Shown piece by piece: positions 25,751 through 34,918 of a DNA stretch of 44,698 bases. The stretch's first letter is position 1; every line of letters starts with the position of its first letter. The position numbers were made by a program, and so were the translations under genes. The stretch spans positions 1 through 44,698 of the forward strand of contig CAZHOV010000020.1 of NCBI GenBank assembly GCA_964534315.1. Direction: 5' to 3'. Below the pieces are notes generated by a model. That model was not told the DNA's origin. It saw nothing but the letters and a program-made list of their open reading frames with translations, and did not search any database. The stretch comes from CAZHOV01 sp964534315. GTDB taxonomy: Bacteria; Bacteroidota; Bacteroidia; Chitinophagales; Saprospiraceae.

Positions 25751-25758
25751 TATTTTTA

Positions 25759-26475
25759 TTAATGTTGATGCGTATGACCATGCTCATGCCCGTGATACCC
25801 GTAAAAAAATCCGTACAATTGGTAGATCAATAAAGCGATACCAGCGATCACTAAAAAGTAGTTCACGATCATATGGAAAGAGTTGTAATTTTTTGCATGA
25901 CGCCATTTGGAAATGATAAAGACAATAGGAATTAAAGCAAGTACCTGCCCGAATTCTACCCCTACATTGAAGCAGATGATTTTTGCCAGGAATTGATCAA
26001 TGCCCATATGAAACGATTGCAACCTGGTAGAAAGGCCAAATCCGTGGATCAGCCCAAAGAGAAAAACCATCATAATGAGGTTCGGCGAACTGGCGCCAAA
26101 TACCCGTTCGAATCCGTCGAGATTTTCAAATCCTTTATAAATGACGCTTAGTGCAATAATCGCATCGATCAGGTATTCATTGGCAGTAATACCCAGGTAG
26201 GTAGCGCTGATCAAGGTGATACTATGCCCGATGGTGAAAGCGGTAATAAACCGAAGGATATCCTTGAAACTATTTAGGTAGAAAATGACACCCACGAGGA
26301 AAAGGAGGTGGTCGTACCCGGTGATCATGTGTTTGGCGCCCACATAGATGTAAGCCCATAAGCCGCCATTAGAAAGGATTTCCTGGTCAGCATCGGTTAC
26401 ATCGTGTGCAAATAACAAAGAGGGCAATAATAACAGGCCCAGCAATAGGAGAGGGTGGAGTGTAGATTTATTCAT
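25759..26475 (-). CDS. HupE/UreJ-family metal permease
   Basis: The 238-residue inner-membrane protein has an N-terminal signal-like helix and about six further helices. Family motifs are clear: GAKHMITGYDHLLFL (His and Asp in helix 1), TAFTIGHSITL and LIHGFGLS. HupE/UreJ proteins move nickel or cobalt for hydrogenase and urease or in general uptake. The C-terminus ends in a His tail (GYHGHEHGHTHQH) of the same character as the His-rich proteins across the terminator. It converges on that group, so the two sides probably serve one metal but are transcribed separately. It may be co-transcribed with the upstream membrane protein gene (56-base gap). Confidence 0.88.
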   Translation of the reverse strand: MNKSTLHPLLLLGLLLLPSLLFAHDVTDADQEILSNGGLWAYIYVGAKHMITGYDHLLFLVGVIFYLNSFKDILRFITAFTIGHSITLISATYLGITANEYLIDAIIALSVIYKGFENLDGFERVFGASSPNLIMMVFLFGLIHGFGLSTRLQSFHMGIDQFLAKIICFNVGVEFGQVLALIPIVFIISKWRHAKNYNSFHMIVNYFLVIAGIALLIYQLYGFFYGYHGHEHGHTHQH

Positions 26476-26531
26476 ACCAATTTTTTTGCCTTACTAGTTA
26501 AAGGTACGGTCAAATATGCAGGAACGGTTTT

Positions 26532-26975
26532 TCAGGGTAAAGTTTTTTTATTTGAAAGGGGTATACCTTGCCTGGAATATAAATTGGCTACTTGTAATTC
26601 AAAAATTGCCAGCGTGATCACAATGATCAATTCTAAAATAAAATAGATACCCCCTAAGCTGGTTAGTTGTGTAAAATGATAGAGGAGTAAACTTATTGAC
26701 AGGCAGCAATACAGTAAGTTGGCAACGGCTATAATTCTTATAAAAAGAGCCCAGTTTTGGGGCTTTCGAGCATAACAGGTGAAATCATACAGTGCAAAAA
26801 AGACGGGAAAGATAGCAAGGACATAAAGCACGCTTACGGGCATACCGAAATAGGGTTGGAAAGCGGGTAGAAGGATACCCAGCGAAAAAGCGGACAGTAA
26901 CGCACCCAAGCCATCGACCAAAATGAGTTTTTCAGGGTTTTGAACAGCGGTTTGGATCATGGATGAAAACTTCAT
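26532..26975 (-). CDS. Four-helix membrane protein of unknown function
   Basis: The 147 residues hold about four hydrophobic helices (near 19-38, 46-62, 76-100 and 106-128) and short polar ends. I recognise no family. The gene lies 56 bases before hupE and 60 bases after the M24 peptidase stop, on the same strand, so the three could be one transcription unit. Nothing in the sequence ties it to metal transport: there are few histidines. Confidence 0.7.
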   Translation of the reverse strand: MKFSSMIQTAVQNPEKLILVDGLGALLSAFSLGILLPAFQPYFGMPVSVLYVLAIFPVFFALYDFTCYARKPQNWALFIRIIAVANLLYCCLSISLLLYHFTQLTSLGGIYFILELIIVITLAIFELQVANLYSRQGIPLSNKKTLP

Positions 26976-27035
26976 GGCAATCGTTTTTTGGAAAACCGCC
27001 TTTTTTCCTTCTTGTTCTATCGGATAGCAGAATAT

Positions 27036-28379
27036 TTAATTTTTCTGCCTTGGTATCGTCAAGATTTCCTCCATCCTTCCATCCAGAAAATAGAAGCCAT
27101 CCTGGGTGTACACGCCATCTTCCTCCAACATGATTCTTACGATCTTTCCCCATTCCTCAACTTCTGTAGCGGCAAATAGTTCAATGGAATAGGCGGTATT
27201 TTCAAATAACGGATAATCGCCCCGGCCTTTGACACCTTGTTGCGAATCCCATAGTCCAATGGTAGGACCGGCGGCATGGCCGTGCAGACCGATAGGGTGG
27301 GTGTAGATGGAGGCCACCAAGCCTTCAGCTTCAGCCTGGGCCAGAGCTGCTGCTAAAATTTCATTTCCGGTTTGTCCTTTTTTGAAATTTTCTACCAGAA
27401 TATCTTGCACCCGGTTGCCATTTTTGAAAGCTTTCTTCAAATACTCCGGAACTTCTTTTTCTCCTGGTTTCAACACATAAAAATGCTGTTGCTGGTCGGT
27501 GTTTAGTCGAAGATAAGTGATCCCAAAATCTACATGCAGCAGATCACCGGCCAGGATGATTTGGTCTTGGGGGCGGTTAGAAAAAGAGCGCAGGAATTCT
27601 TTATTGCCTTCATCCGAGCGCTGGATCGACACCGAGGGGTGGAACCAGGTATCCAGTCCGTAATCCCGTACCAATTGACGCAGGGCCCATTCTACCTCTC
27701 CGGTGGTAGTGATACCCGGATGAATATGTTGTTCAGATAATCCTTCCTGCAAAATGGTGTGTCCTATCTTACAGATCATCGGATAGATTTCCAGTTCCTT
27801 TTCGGACCGTGTTTCCAGCCAGGCAATGGCCAGTCGTTCTGCCGATTGTACCCTGGGATGGAATCTGGGGGGGAGCTTTTCCATAAAGGCCTCGTACTCC
27901 GTTTTGACTAACCCATCTGCCAATCCAAAATTCTGAGAAAAGTTCAGGCCGATAGAAGCCGGATTTTTCTTTTCGATGATATTCATCAATGCTTCCCACT
28001 GGTCTGGGTAGACATCGACATTCCACTCGCCTTTCAACAATCTGCCTACGGAGTATCGGGCAATGGCCACTTTGTCTAATGCCCCTGTTGTTGGATCTTT
28101 GCTAAAGACCATGATCGTGCGCCTTCGGGCGGAGAGCCAAGTGCTGGGCAAGATGGTTTTCATCACGGGGTCTTCATTATATTCCCGGGAGATCAAGATC
28201 CACATATCAATATTTTCCCGTTCCATCAATTGGGGGAGAAGATTGTCTAGCCGGTCTTCCAGGATTTCGTCTATTACTCGGGCCCGTTCTTTTTCGAAGA
28301 GGATGGGGAAGTCGGAGTTTTGAGCGGAAGTTAGGAATGAAATGGATAGTAGATAAAGGAGGAGGATATGGTGCTTCAT
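27036..28379 (-). CDS. Exported M24-family (Xaa-Pro-type) metallopeptidase
   Basis: I start at the ATG at 28379 (447 residues), which gives a clean signal peptide MKHHILLLYLLSISFLTSAQ. The longer frame upstream has no such signal. An N-terminal creatinase-like domain (about 25-190) precedes the pita-bread M24 domain. Metal ligands can be seen: Asp in HVDFGITY and in NTDQQQ, His in GLHGHAAGP, Glu in YSIELFA and Glu in IMLEEDGVYT. It should cleave a residue N-terminal to proline or a related amide, in the periplasm. A chaperone-like or other hydrolase role cannot be ruled out. Confidence 0.87.
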   Translation of the reverse strand: MKHHILLLYLLSISFLTSAQNSDFPILFEKERARVIDEILEDRLDNLLPQLMERENIDMWILISREYNEDPVMKTILPSTWLSARRRTIMVFSKDPTTGALDKVAIARYSVGRLLKGEWNVDVYPDQWEALMNIIEKKNPASIGLNFSQNFGLADGLVKTEYEAFMEKLPPRFHPRVQSAERLAIAWLETRSEKELEIYPMICKIGHTILQEGLSEQHIHPGITTTGEVEWALRQLVRDYGLDTWFHPSVSIQRSDEGNKEFLRSFSNRPQDQIILAGDLLHVDFGITYLRLNTDQQQHFYVLKPGEKEVPEYLKKAFKNGNRVQDILVENFKKGQTGNEILAAALAQAEAEGLVASIYTHPIGLHGHAAGPTIGLWDSQQGVKGRGDYPLFENTAYSIELFAATEVEEWGKIVRIMLEEDGVYTQDGFYFLDGRMEEILTIPRQKN

Positions 28380-28498
28380 GTTTTTTTGGGAGGGAAAATA
28401 CGATATTATTTGAATATAGAATGCAGGTAGATCATGGCTGGATAGTTCGATTTGGTTCATGCCTCGATTGGCTTCTCCTTGTTTTTGACTTATTATTT

Positions 28499-28629
28499 TA
28501 ACGTGAGCTTCGGGCATTTACCTTTGATAACCAATGTTTTAAAAGTTGTTTCTTTTGCCAACGCTCATCTTTTAGGGACCAAGGGCACGGGAGCTTTTTT
28601 TATTTTTATTAAAGTCGAACCTCACGTTA
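28499..28629. repeat. 131-bp MITE-like element with 14-bp inverted ends
   Basis: TAACGTGAGCTTCG (28499-28512) and CGAACCTCACGTTA (28616-28629) are inverted repeats with one mismatch. The inner part has no coding potential. A partial inverted copy is at 12-81. The element is non-autonomous if mobile, since no transposase is in the window. Confidence 0.65.
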
Positions 28630-28663
28630 TTTACTTACCTCCACGCCTCAATCCATAAATCCC

Positions 28664-28704
28664 AAAATCTGGTAAATCCTGATTCTGACAATGGCGTCGT
28701 TTAA
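28664..28704. repeat. Short dispersed motif (AATCCTGATTCTGACAA type)
   Basis: AATCCTGATTCTGACAA near 28675-28691 belongs to a sequence motif widely scattered in Bacteroidota spacers (usually read as TTGTCAGAATCAGGATT). Only one copy is present here. The identification is from memory of the motif. Confidence 0.4.
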
Positions 28705-28768
28705 AATATTGGAAATGGGGGATTATATATTTTGCAAAAGCCCAACCTTAAGATAAGATGTTATGTTA

Positions 28769-28823
28769 GGTGTCAGTCGCTACGCGCCTGTAATAAATGC
28801 GGAATATTTAGCTACTGAGCTAC
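28769..28823. repeat. Solo left terminus of the repeat family
   Basis: GGTGTCAGTCGCTACGCGCC followed by TG (28769-28790) is the left terminal repeat of the family. It is followed by a short variant of the internal sequence and then by the first full copy. Confidence 0.75.
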
Positions 28824-29118
28824 CAGTCGCTACGCGCCTGGTAAACGTAGAATGTATGATTGCTGAGCTGCCAGTGGCGCTGTGCCAGGGGGAAACGTAG
28901 CATATTTTGCTACTGAGGTATCAGTGGCGCGGAGCCTGAGAATGGTTTACATATTCGCAATTACGATGCCTTCCATCGCTAAAAGACCTAGCCGAAAAGA
29001 ATCTACCTTATTAACGACTACAAAGGAGGAGAGGCTAATAAGGAAACGCGTAGCGGTTTCTACCTTGGAAGCCAATAGACCACATAGTCAGAAAATACAG
29101 GCGCGTAGCGACTGACAC
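28824..29118. repeat. Dispersed element, copy 1 (~295 bp, inverted termini)
   Basis: It starts with CAGTCGCTACGCGCCTGG and ends with CAGGCGCGTAGCGACTG plus ACAC, its inverted complement. Inside are two degenerate terminus-like pieces (near 28872 and 28920) and an internal AACGCGTAGCGGTTTC unit (near 29045). It is about 93-95% identical by eye to copy 2. No open frame is convincing. Confidence 0.85.
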
Positions 29119-29136
29119 GTATGTTTTATTAGGTGG

Positions 29137-29429
29137 CAGTCGCTACGCGCCTGGTAAACGTAGAATGTATGATTGCTGAGCTGCCAGTGGCGCTGTGCCA
29201 GGGGGAAACGTAGCATATTTTGCTACTGAGGTATCAGTGGCGCGGAGCCTGAGAATGGTTTACATATTCGCAATTACGATCCCAGCAGTCACTAAAAGGC
29301 CTAGCCAAAAAGAATCTACCTTATTAACGACTACAAAGGACGAGGGCTAATAAGGAAGCGCGTAGCGATTACTACCTCGGAAGCCAATAGACCACATAGT
29401 CAGAAAAACAGGCGCGTAGCGACTGACAC
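29137..29429. repeat. Dispersed element, copy 2 (~293 bp, inverted termini)
   Basis: This is a direct repeat of copy 1 at an offset of 311-313 bases. The copies differ by a few substitutions and small indels. It ends CAGGCGCGTAGCGACTG then ACAC. Its internal AAGCGCGTAGCGATTACTAC is the same unit that is tandemly amplified at 90-505. Eighteen bases separate the two copies. Confidence 0.85.
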
Positions 29430-29448
29430 TGCCTGCCTGCTAGGATCT

Positions 29449-29503
29449 ATTAATGTAAAAACCTCCGATACGCTCAAAGAGCATCGGAGGTTTTTACATT
29501 AAT
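29449..29503 (-). terminator. Terminator hairpin of the exported protein gene
   Basis: A perfect 21-bp stem (29449-29469 with 29483-29503, 13-base loop) contains AAAAACCTCCGAT and its complement, giving an A-run before and T-run after on either strand. It lies 58 bases past the stop at 29562. Confidence 0.85.
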
Positions 29504-29561
29504 CAATCTCCTCAGGTTATAACATGTTTTGTATCTAATCCTTATAAAAACCTAGTGTCCT

Positions 29562-31319
29562 TTACTCAATAGGCATTTTTGCCAGCCAGATTTCACTCCC
29601 TTTTTTATTTTCACCAACAAAAATCAGGTTGGAGTAATCTGAGGTCATTAACTGGGGGAATTCAGGGTTGGTAAAATAGACCTGTTTGCCACCCTCATCA
29701 GCTCCGAGCGGGACAAAATCGCCCATTTTTCCGGTACCTAGGTCGACTTCGGCTACAGTAGGGTAGAAGAGTAGTTTTCTTTTGGAAAGTGTCCCTTGCC
29801 CTGCTAATTCCAAAATACCGCCACCAAGTTTAAATCCTTTTCTCATCCCTTGGATCTCTCCATAGACCCAATAAAGCTTTGAACCGTCCTCGTTTTCATA
29901 AAGGTATTGAGGTGTTAAGGTTCCCTTAGAATATTTGTTATTCTTATCTCTTCGTATACCGTATTGTGATTTCAAATTACCTTTGGCGTCAAAATGGAAC
30001 ATAACCAAGTCTTTGTACGCATCGATTACTTTCATTTTGGGGCTTTCCGGGTCATTTGGATCAGAAGGCACCTTCTTGGTATTATATTTTTGTCCGGCAA
30101 CAATTAATTCTCCTGAGGAGGTTACATAAACGATGTTTTTGACAAAGTCCTTTCCTTCGTAATCAGGCGACTTTTTTTGAGACGGGGGCGTGACTGCTTT
30201 GGTTTTAAATTCTTTCAGATCCGTATTGTTGATCCAGGCCATCTTATTATTGGAGATTTTAATGATCTGAAAGTTCTTATATTTTATATCTTTAAGTTCG
30301 TCTCTTCCCGTTAACGGCGAATTGGTTGGCATCAATTTATTGACGTATTCTTTATCTTTTGCAGGTCCGTAAAAGTAAACATCTTTACCGTCATCAGAAA
30401 AAGCCACGTCCTCAACTACCCATCCGCTGGTGGGCGCTTCGTAATCAATGCGAGATGCTACGGCGCCTTCGGCATTGATAATGACCATGGTTTGTTTTTC
30501 AGGATTATCACTTTGCCATTTTTTTCCTAAAAATGCTTTGACCGGAGAAAAGATGATAGCTACATCCCCCTGAGCCAAGTCGGCAATACCCGTTCCCTCT
30601 TCTTCTTCAAAAGGAGATAGGCTTTTTGAAAAGCTAACTGCCATATTGTGCTCGAATTCCCAGGTATCTTTATACTCTGCATTGAAATCAGGAGTGATTT
30701 TTATCAACTGGAACTTTCGGGCATGTTGAAACTTCTTTCCTTTGGTTTCGCCTTTAGGAGGCTTAACTCCTACCAGAATGGTCACCTCTCCGGTTTCCGT
30801 ATTATTAAACCGATCGTACAGATAAACCCGATCTCCGTCAAGCCCCTGAATCTTCATCGTTTCCAGGTTTTCAAATCGGTCATTGTAAAAACCAAAAGTC
30901 CAGTTATAGGTTCTGATCCACTTCATTTTGCGGATCACCAGATTTCCTCCCCAGCTTTGGTCTACAGATACAATTTCTTTCTCAATTTCTTCTCCTTTAT
31001 AATTAAACCAGGAGAATTGCTCTTTAATGGCCGCTATATCATCTTTTACTTGCTCTCCAAGTGTATACTTATCGAAGGTTTCTTCTACAAAGTTTAAGTC
31101 CTCATCAAACGTATAACTGGTAAATATGGTGTTGAACGAATTTTTCTCCACGTAGTGTAAGGTGGTCGTTTTTGATGCCGGGTCGTATTCGACATTTCCA
31201 AGATAAGAGTCTTTCTTTAAATTTTTAAATTCATAGGTGCCTTGCTTGTCAATTTGTTGAGCAAAGCCAGAAATGGTACAAACAAAAAGGGTTAAGATTA
31301 AAAATACTGTTTTTCTCAT
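29562..31319 (-). CDS. Exported beta-rich protein of unknown function
   Basis: The 585 residues begin with a signal peptide (MRKTVFLILTLFVCTISGFAQ). The rest is rich in short beta segments with recurring YxYDR, VYFYGPAKD and SGELIVAGQ style blades, suggesting a beta-propeller. It lacks a T9SS tail, transmembrane strand pattern or catalytic motif, so it is probably periplasmic or outer-membrane associated. I do not recognise the family. It follows the LamG-vWA gene after 159 bases, so it may be a separate unit. Its terminator is at 29449-29503. Confidence 0.75.
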   Translation of the reverse strand: MRKTVFLILTLFVCTISGFAQQIDKQGTYEFKNLKKDSYLGNVEYDPASKTTTLHYVEKNSFNTIFTSYTFDEDLNFVEETFDKYTLGEQVKDDIAAIKEQFSWFNYKGEEIEKEIVSVDQSWGGNLVIRKMKWIRTYNWTFGFYNDRFENLETMKIQGLDGDRVYLYDRFNNTETGEVTILVGVKPPKGETKGKKFQHARKFQLIKITPDFNAEYKDTWEFEHNMAVSFSKSLSPFEEEEGTGIADLAQGDVAIIFSPVKAFLGKKWQSDNPEKQTMVIINAEGAVASRIDYEAPTSGWVVEDVAFSDDGKDVYFYGPAKDKEYVNKLMPTNSPLTGRDELKDIKYKNFQIIKISNNKMAWINNTDLKEFKTKAVTPPSQKKSPDYEGKDFVKNIVYVTSSGELIVAGQKYNTKKVPSDPNDPESPKMKVIDAYKDLVMFHFDAKGNLKSQYGIRRDKNNKYSKGTLTPQYLYENEDGSKLYWVYGEIQGMRKGFKLGGGILELAGQGTLSKRKLLFYPTVAEVDLGTGKMGDFVPLGADEGGKQVYFTNPEFPQLMTSDYSNLIFVGENKKGSEIWLAKMPIE

Positions 31320-31478
31320 CTTTAAGATTTTGTTTTGAAAATTTTAGGTTAAAGTAGAATAAACAAGACCTGTAATTAATAGCTTGTTTCCAAAACAAAG
31401 GTAGGATAATCGGAGTGATTTTTTCCGTCAAATGTGTAGCCTTTTCCGTCAGAAAAAGGGTATTTCCTGTCAGCCCCC

Positions 31479-33065
31479 TCACTTCCTGATCGCCTTCACC
31501 TCCTTCAGTAAAGCCATCTCAATATTCTCCTCTACAATATTGGTATGGTTGCCTCCTCCCAGCCGGGCCAGCTTGTCAAATTTCTCGGTCACCAAAGGCC
31601 CTTTTGCTCCAAAAGAAAAGACGGAAAGAAAGATGTCATTTTTCTGAATTTCACTGGCAGTCGGGTACAAATCTAATATGCGGAAATTGCCATCGGTGGC
31701 GAGAATGATCCGATTGTTACCATTCTTTTTGAAATGTCGCTTGGCAACGCTAAAGGCTTTAATCAACCCTTCACGCGCCTTCGTATTGCCCTGAGAAGCC
31801 AATACTTCTATCGACCGACGGATCTCATCTTCCTTCTTGGCGGAAACCCCGTTTAAAACAACCTGGGCTCCACCGGAATAGGCGACAATAGAAATGATAT
31901 CCTCCTGCCGCATATGCGGAATCAACTCTAAAAAAGTGGCTTTCAACATCGGTAATTTGTCAGGGTCTTCCATCGATCCCGACACGTCTAGCAACAATAC
32001 CAGGTTGTTTTCTGCAACCTCATCAAAGGAATAGATGGATTGTGGCGAGTTATTGATCCGTGGCGTTTCTTCTTCTTCTTCTTCTTCTTCTTCTGGTTCC
32101 TCCTCCGTGTCTTTGGCAGGCGGCGGCGGCGGTGGAGGCTCGGCGACGGATGGTATATTTGCTATCGCTCCATCCGGTTCTTCCATGTCCATTTCGTCAG
32201 CGCTGTCATTTGATTCTTGTTCTTTCGGTTGGTTCCAGACAGGTTTGTCAGCCGGGTCTTCTTTTTGCTTGTTCATTCCCTGATTCGAAGTGATGTCCGG
32301 AGATTCGTCTGTATTTGGTATCGAGGGCGGGGGAGGGCATGCTGTACCCAGCTTTTTATCATCCTTGTTTTTAAATTGAGCGATGATCTTTTTATGCGAC
32401 AGCACTCCGTCCCATAAAATAAGATCATCCATGATGCCGGAGAAAAATTCGGTAGCGCCAGGAATATCCCTGCCAATATTCAAGGGCTCGTTATTATCGT
32501 AAATATTGTCTTTTACCGTATACATGGCTATTTCAAACCCGTCCTGATAGATCCTCAACTTATGATTGTCGTAAGTGACGGCAATATGAAACCACCGGTT
32601 GACGGGAAAGCCTAACCGGATGTTTCCGATGGTTTTTGTGGAAGCTGTATTCACTGAAGCAGTAACAGAGGTAAATTGTACCCGAAAAGCAGGCGAGGTC
32701 GGATGCTCTACCGATTGCTCTCCTTTACAAATGAGGGTTAACCACTGTAACCGACCTGTTTTGGGCGGAAGCTTTACCCAGGCAGAAAGCGTATAGCCAT
32801 TACTTAAATTCAAACTCGGATCGTGGGGAATCGTCAAATAACCACTGCCATCAAATTGAAGCGCCCGGCATTCGTTTCCAAAGCGGTCGGGGACAAAATT
32901 CAGATTGATGATCCGGGCGTCATTATCCTTACCGCTAATATCCGAAATAAATGAAGTATGTTCTTCATCCATCTTTAAATGAAGAACCTTCTTTTGACCC
33001 ATTACGAAGGTAGAAAAGGTGATTAAGATTCCGAAAACCAATAGAAGACAAGCTGATTTTTTCAT
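31479..33065 (-). CDS. Exported LamG-vWA surface protein
   Basis: From the ATG at 33065 (528 residues): signal peptide (to about 23), a concanavalin/LamG-like jelly roll (about 27-215, with LSAWVKLPPKTG and GIMDDLILWDGVLS), a Pro- and Glu-rich linker (about 240-340) and a C-terminal von Willebrand A domain. The MIDAS residues Asp360, Ser362 and Ser364 (LLLDVSGSM) and a later ATDGN are intact. Such proteins bind ligands or partner proteins through a divalent metal. It is the last gene of the putative operon that starts at 40079, 70 bases after the tail-anchored gene. The GAA/GAG-rich linker DNA (about 32060-32100) is a simple repeat. Confidence 0.85.
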   Translation of the reverse strand: MKKSACLLLVFGILITFSTFVMGQKKVLHLKMDEEHTSFISDISGKDNDARIINLNFVPDRFGNECRALQFDGSGYLTIPHDPSLNLSNGYTLSAWVKLPPKTGRLQWLTLICKGEQSVEHPTSPAFRVQFTSVTASVNTASTKTIGNIRLGFPVNRWFHIAVTYDNHKLRIYQDGFEIAMYTVKDNIYDNNEPLNIGRDIPGATEFFSGIMDDLILWDGVLSHKKIIAQFKNKDDKKLGTACPPPPSIPNTDESPDITSNQGMNKQKEDPADKPVWNQPKEQESNDSADEMDMEEPDGAIANIPSVAEPPPPPPPAKDTEEEPEEEEEEEEETPRINNSPQSIYSFDEVAENNLVLLLDVSGSMEDPDKLPMLKATFLELIPHMRQEDIISIVAYSGGAQVVLNGVSAKKEDEIRRSIEVLASQGNTKAREGLIKAFSVAKRHFKKNGNNRIILATDGNFRILDLYPTASEIQKNDIFLSVFSFGAKGPLVTEKFDKLARLGGGNHTNIVEENIEMALLKEVKAIRK

Positions 33066-33135
33066 AGATATTGATGCTTGTGATGAATTAGATAAATTGA
33101 AAAGGGTAAAGGTCAATGCTGTCAGGTACGTTTTT

Positions 33136-33675
33136 TTATTCTAATGAATTATCTTTTTTCTTGGTTCTTTTCCGAATAACATGGGTAATGGGGACCATGA
33201 TGATCAACAACAAGGCATAAACATGGTAACCCCGGTCAAAAAAGCGCTTCCAGATATATTCCCATCGGCCTTCTTTCATATAATGCAGCAGCTTTTCAAA
33301 ATCTGAAGGCTGATTCAACGCCAGATGATACTGTTGTTTTTTCAATTGGTCGGCCAGAAAGGTAATACACGGATCAGCCGGATCGATCTGTGCCAGTTTT
33401 TTTCTGATCTGTAACTCATTGGCGATAATGTCAAAACTCAGATCCGCTTTGATTGCCACCTCGAAGGAGGTGTCGAGGGCCATTTGTTCTGCTGCTCCCA
33501 CCAGTAAGATCAACTCATAACAATTGCAGGTAGATAATTTTAACGTGTCCATTTCCGCCAGCGTGAATCCGGAGATGTGTTCCGGGGTTGGACAAGGGGT
33601 GGTTTGCGCTTTTAAGATCGTTGGTGATAGAAAAAGCACAAAAAGTGCGAGATAAAGGATAAAGCTATTTTTCAT
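33136..33675 (-). CDS. Exported protein with C-terminal membrane anchor
   Basis: The 179 residues begin with a signal peptide (to about 23, ILKAQ), followed by a ~115-residue helical domain with cysteines (TPCPTPEH, STCNCYE, DPCITF). One membrane helix sits near the C-terminus (VYALLLIIMVPITHVI) before a basic end (RKRTKKK). The predicted topology is periplasmic with a short cytoplasmic tail. The family is unknown. It lies 11 bases after the NAGPA-domain gene at 33687 and before the vWA gene, so it belongs to the operon and might link the surface proteins to the inner membrane. Confidence 0.7.
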   Translation of the reverse strand: MKNSFILYLALFVLFLSPTILKAQTTPCPTPEHISGFTLAEMDTLKLSTCNCYELILLVGAAEQMALDTSFEVAIKADLSFDIIANELQIRKKLAQIDPADPCITFLADQLKKQQYHLALNQPSDFEKLLHYMKEGRWEYIWKRFFDRGYHVYALLLIIMVPITHVIRKRTKKKDNSLE

Positions 33676-33686
33676 GGTGTATTAGT

Positions 33687-34913
33687 TTAATTTACTAGTA
33701 TGTAAAAAATGGGGCCCAGGTGACTGCTATTAGTTAAATCGCTGGTTTTATTGAGTTTCGGTAAATACATTCTGCAAATCGTTCCGTCGAGGTAAAGGGC
33801 ATCTGTACAACCCAGTTGCTGAAAGAGAAAAGCAAATTGATAAAAATTAACCATCTGCTCAGAGATGGCAAAGACTATCGTTCCGTCTTTTCGCACTCCT
33901 ACGCCGTTGCGAAAATTAACATTGTTAGAGCCCGGTTGGAATAACTTATTGATCTTTCCATTGATGATCAGCATGGGGCCAGATTGATTAGCCAGCTTTA
34001 ATCGGGATTTCGGGATTTTTTTATCCAAAAATGCCTGGGTCGTGTAAATAAACGGAAAGCCATTACGGAGTAGCCCGAACACCCCGTTGGGCATCATGTA
34101 AAAATTTCCCGATCCGCTTTGTCTGTTGATGGGCTCGATCAGACGCCCATTGGCTACAAGCAAGCCCACTGCCTTTTTATCCGGATGAAATATACCTCCG
34201 TTGATCGCAAAAGCCAGAAATTTCCCTTGTTGAAGGGCTTTTTCCTGAATGGAAAAGAAGGAATGTGGCGTTTGATAATCCACTCGTAGATCTACTTTAG
34301 TTGGATCAATAATGCAGTAACTAATGGTCTTTCCGAGTACTGTTTTCCGTTCAACAAATTCAAACGGAGCATGATTGCGAATGCTGCGATCCGGTTGGTA
34401 TGATTCCGGTTGTTTATCAGGTGACTTCCGCTTTTCCAGTTGATTTTTGATACCTTCTAAAATACTGTTTTGATAGATAAATTTATCGTAATTACTTTCC
34501 CTAAAATCTTTGATCTTTCCCCAGTCTACTGTCCAGTTGGGGCATTGATCCGCCCACTTGCGGTCGTTGTGGTATCGCCTGGGTGACTCGTCAAAGGAGT
34601 TCAACTTGGAATTGGGTATGGCGATCCTGGACCGGGCCGGAAGGGCTTTATTCAGTCGCTCAATGGTTAATCGGAGTTCCATATTGCTCATTTCTGCTTC
34701 TTCTTTTAGTGTACCGATCTTTCCCGCTTTTGTCCGGATGGAATCGCAAACTTCCTGAGTAAATGCTTTTAATGGTATAAAAGGGAGCAAACAGATCAAA
34801 AAGAAGCACAAGGAAATAACTTTTTGATCTACAGCATACTTCTTCAGGTGCAGCCCGAGGTAATAGAGCTGAACAGTTGTTCTAATGACAATATGGTTGC
34901 ATAATAGCTGCAT
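33687..34913 (-). CDS. Exported phosphodiester-glycosidase (NAGPA) domain protein, paralogue 1
   Basis: This 408-residue protein has a hydrophobic export segment near 30-50. Its coiled-coil-like stretch (about 52-95) precedes a NAGPA domain (PF09992/DUF2233, about 195-408). Motifs: FAINGGIFHPDKKAVGLLV, NGRLIEP, MMPNGVFGLL, NQSGPMLIING, NGVGVRKDG and DALYLDGT. Members of the fold cleave phosphodiester-linked sugars or act on cell-wall sugars. The initiator ATG at 34913 gives an unusually long n-region. The gene starts 5 bases after the next paralogue's stop. It is the longest of the three clear paralogues. Confidence 0.85.
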   Translation of the reverse strand: MQLLCNHIVIRTTVQLYYLGLHLKKYAVDQKVISLCFFLICLLPFIPLKAFTQEVCDSIRTKAGKIGTLKEEAEMSNMELRLTIERLNKALPARSRIAIPNSKLNSFDESPRRYHNDRKWADQCPNWTVDWGKIKDFRESNYDKFIYQNSILEGIKNQLEKRKSPDKQPESYQPDRSIRNHAPFEFVERKTVLGKTISYCIIDPTKVDLRVDYQTPHSFFSIQEKALQQGKFLAFAINGGIFHPDKKAVGLLVANGRLIEPINRQSGSGNFYMMPNGVFGLLRNGFPFIYTTQAFLDKKIPKSRLKLANQSGPMLIINGKINKLFQPGSNNVNFRNGVGVRKDGTIVFAISEQMVNFYQFAFLFQQLGCTDALYLDGTICRMYLPKLNKTSDLTNSSHLGPIFYILVN

Positions 34914-34918
34914 CGCAT

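Noticed and set aside
28452..28658. 68-codon plus-strand frame
   Set aside because: It covers the TAACGTGAG element and has no protein-like features.
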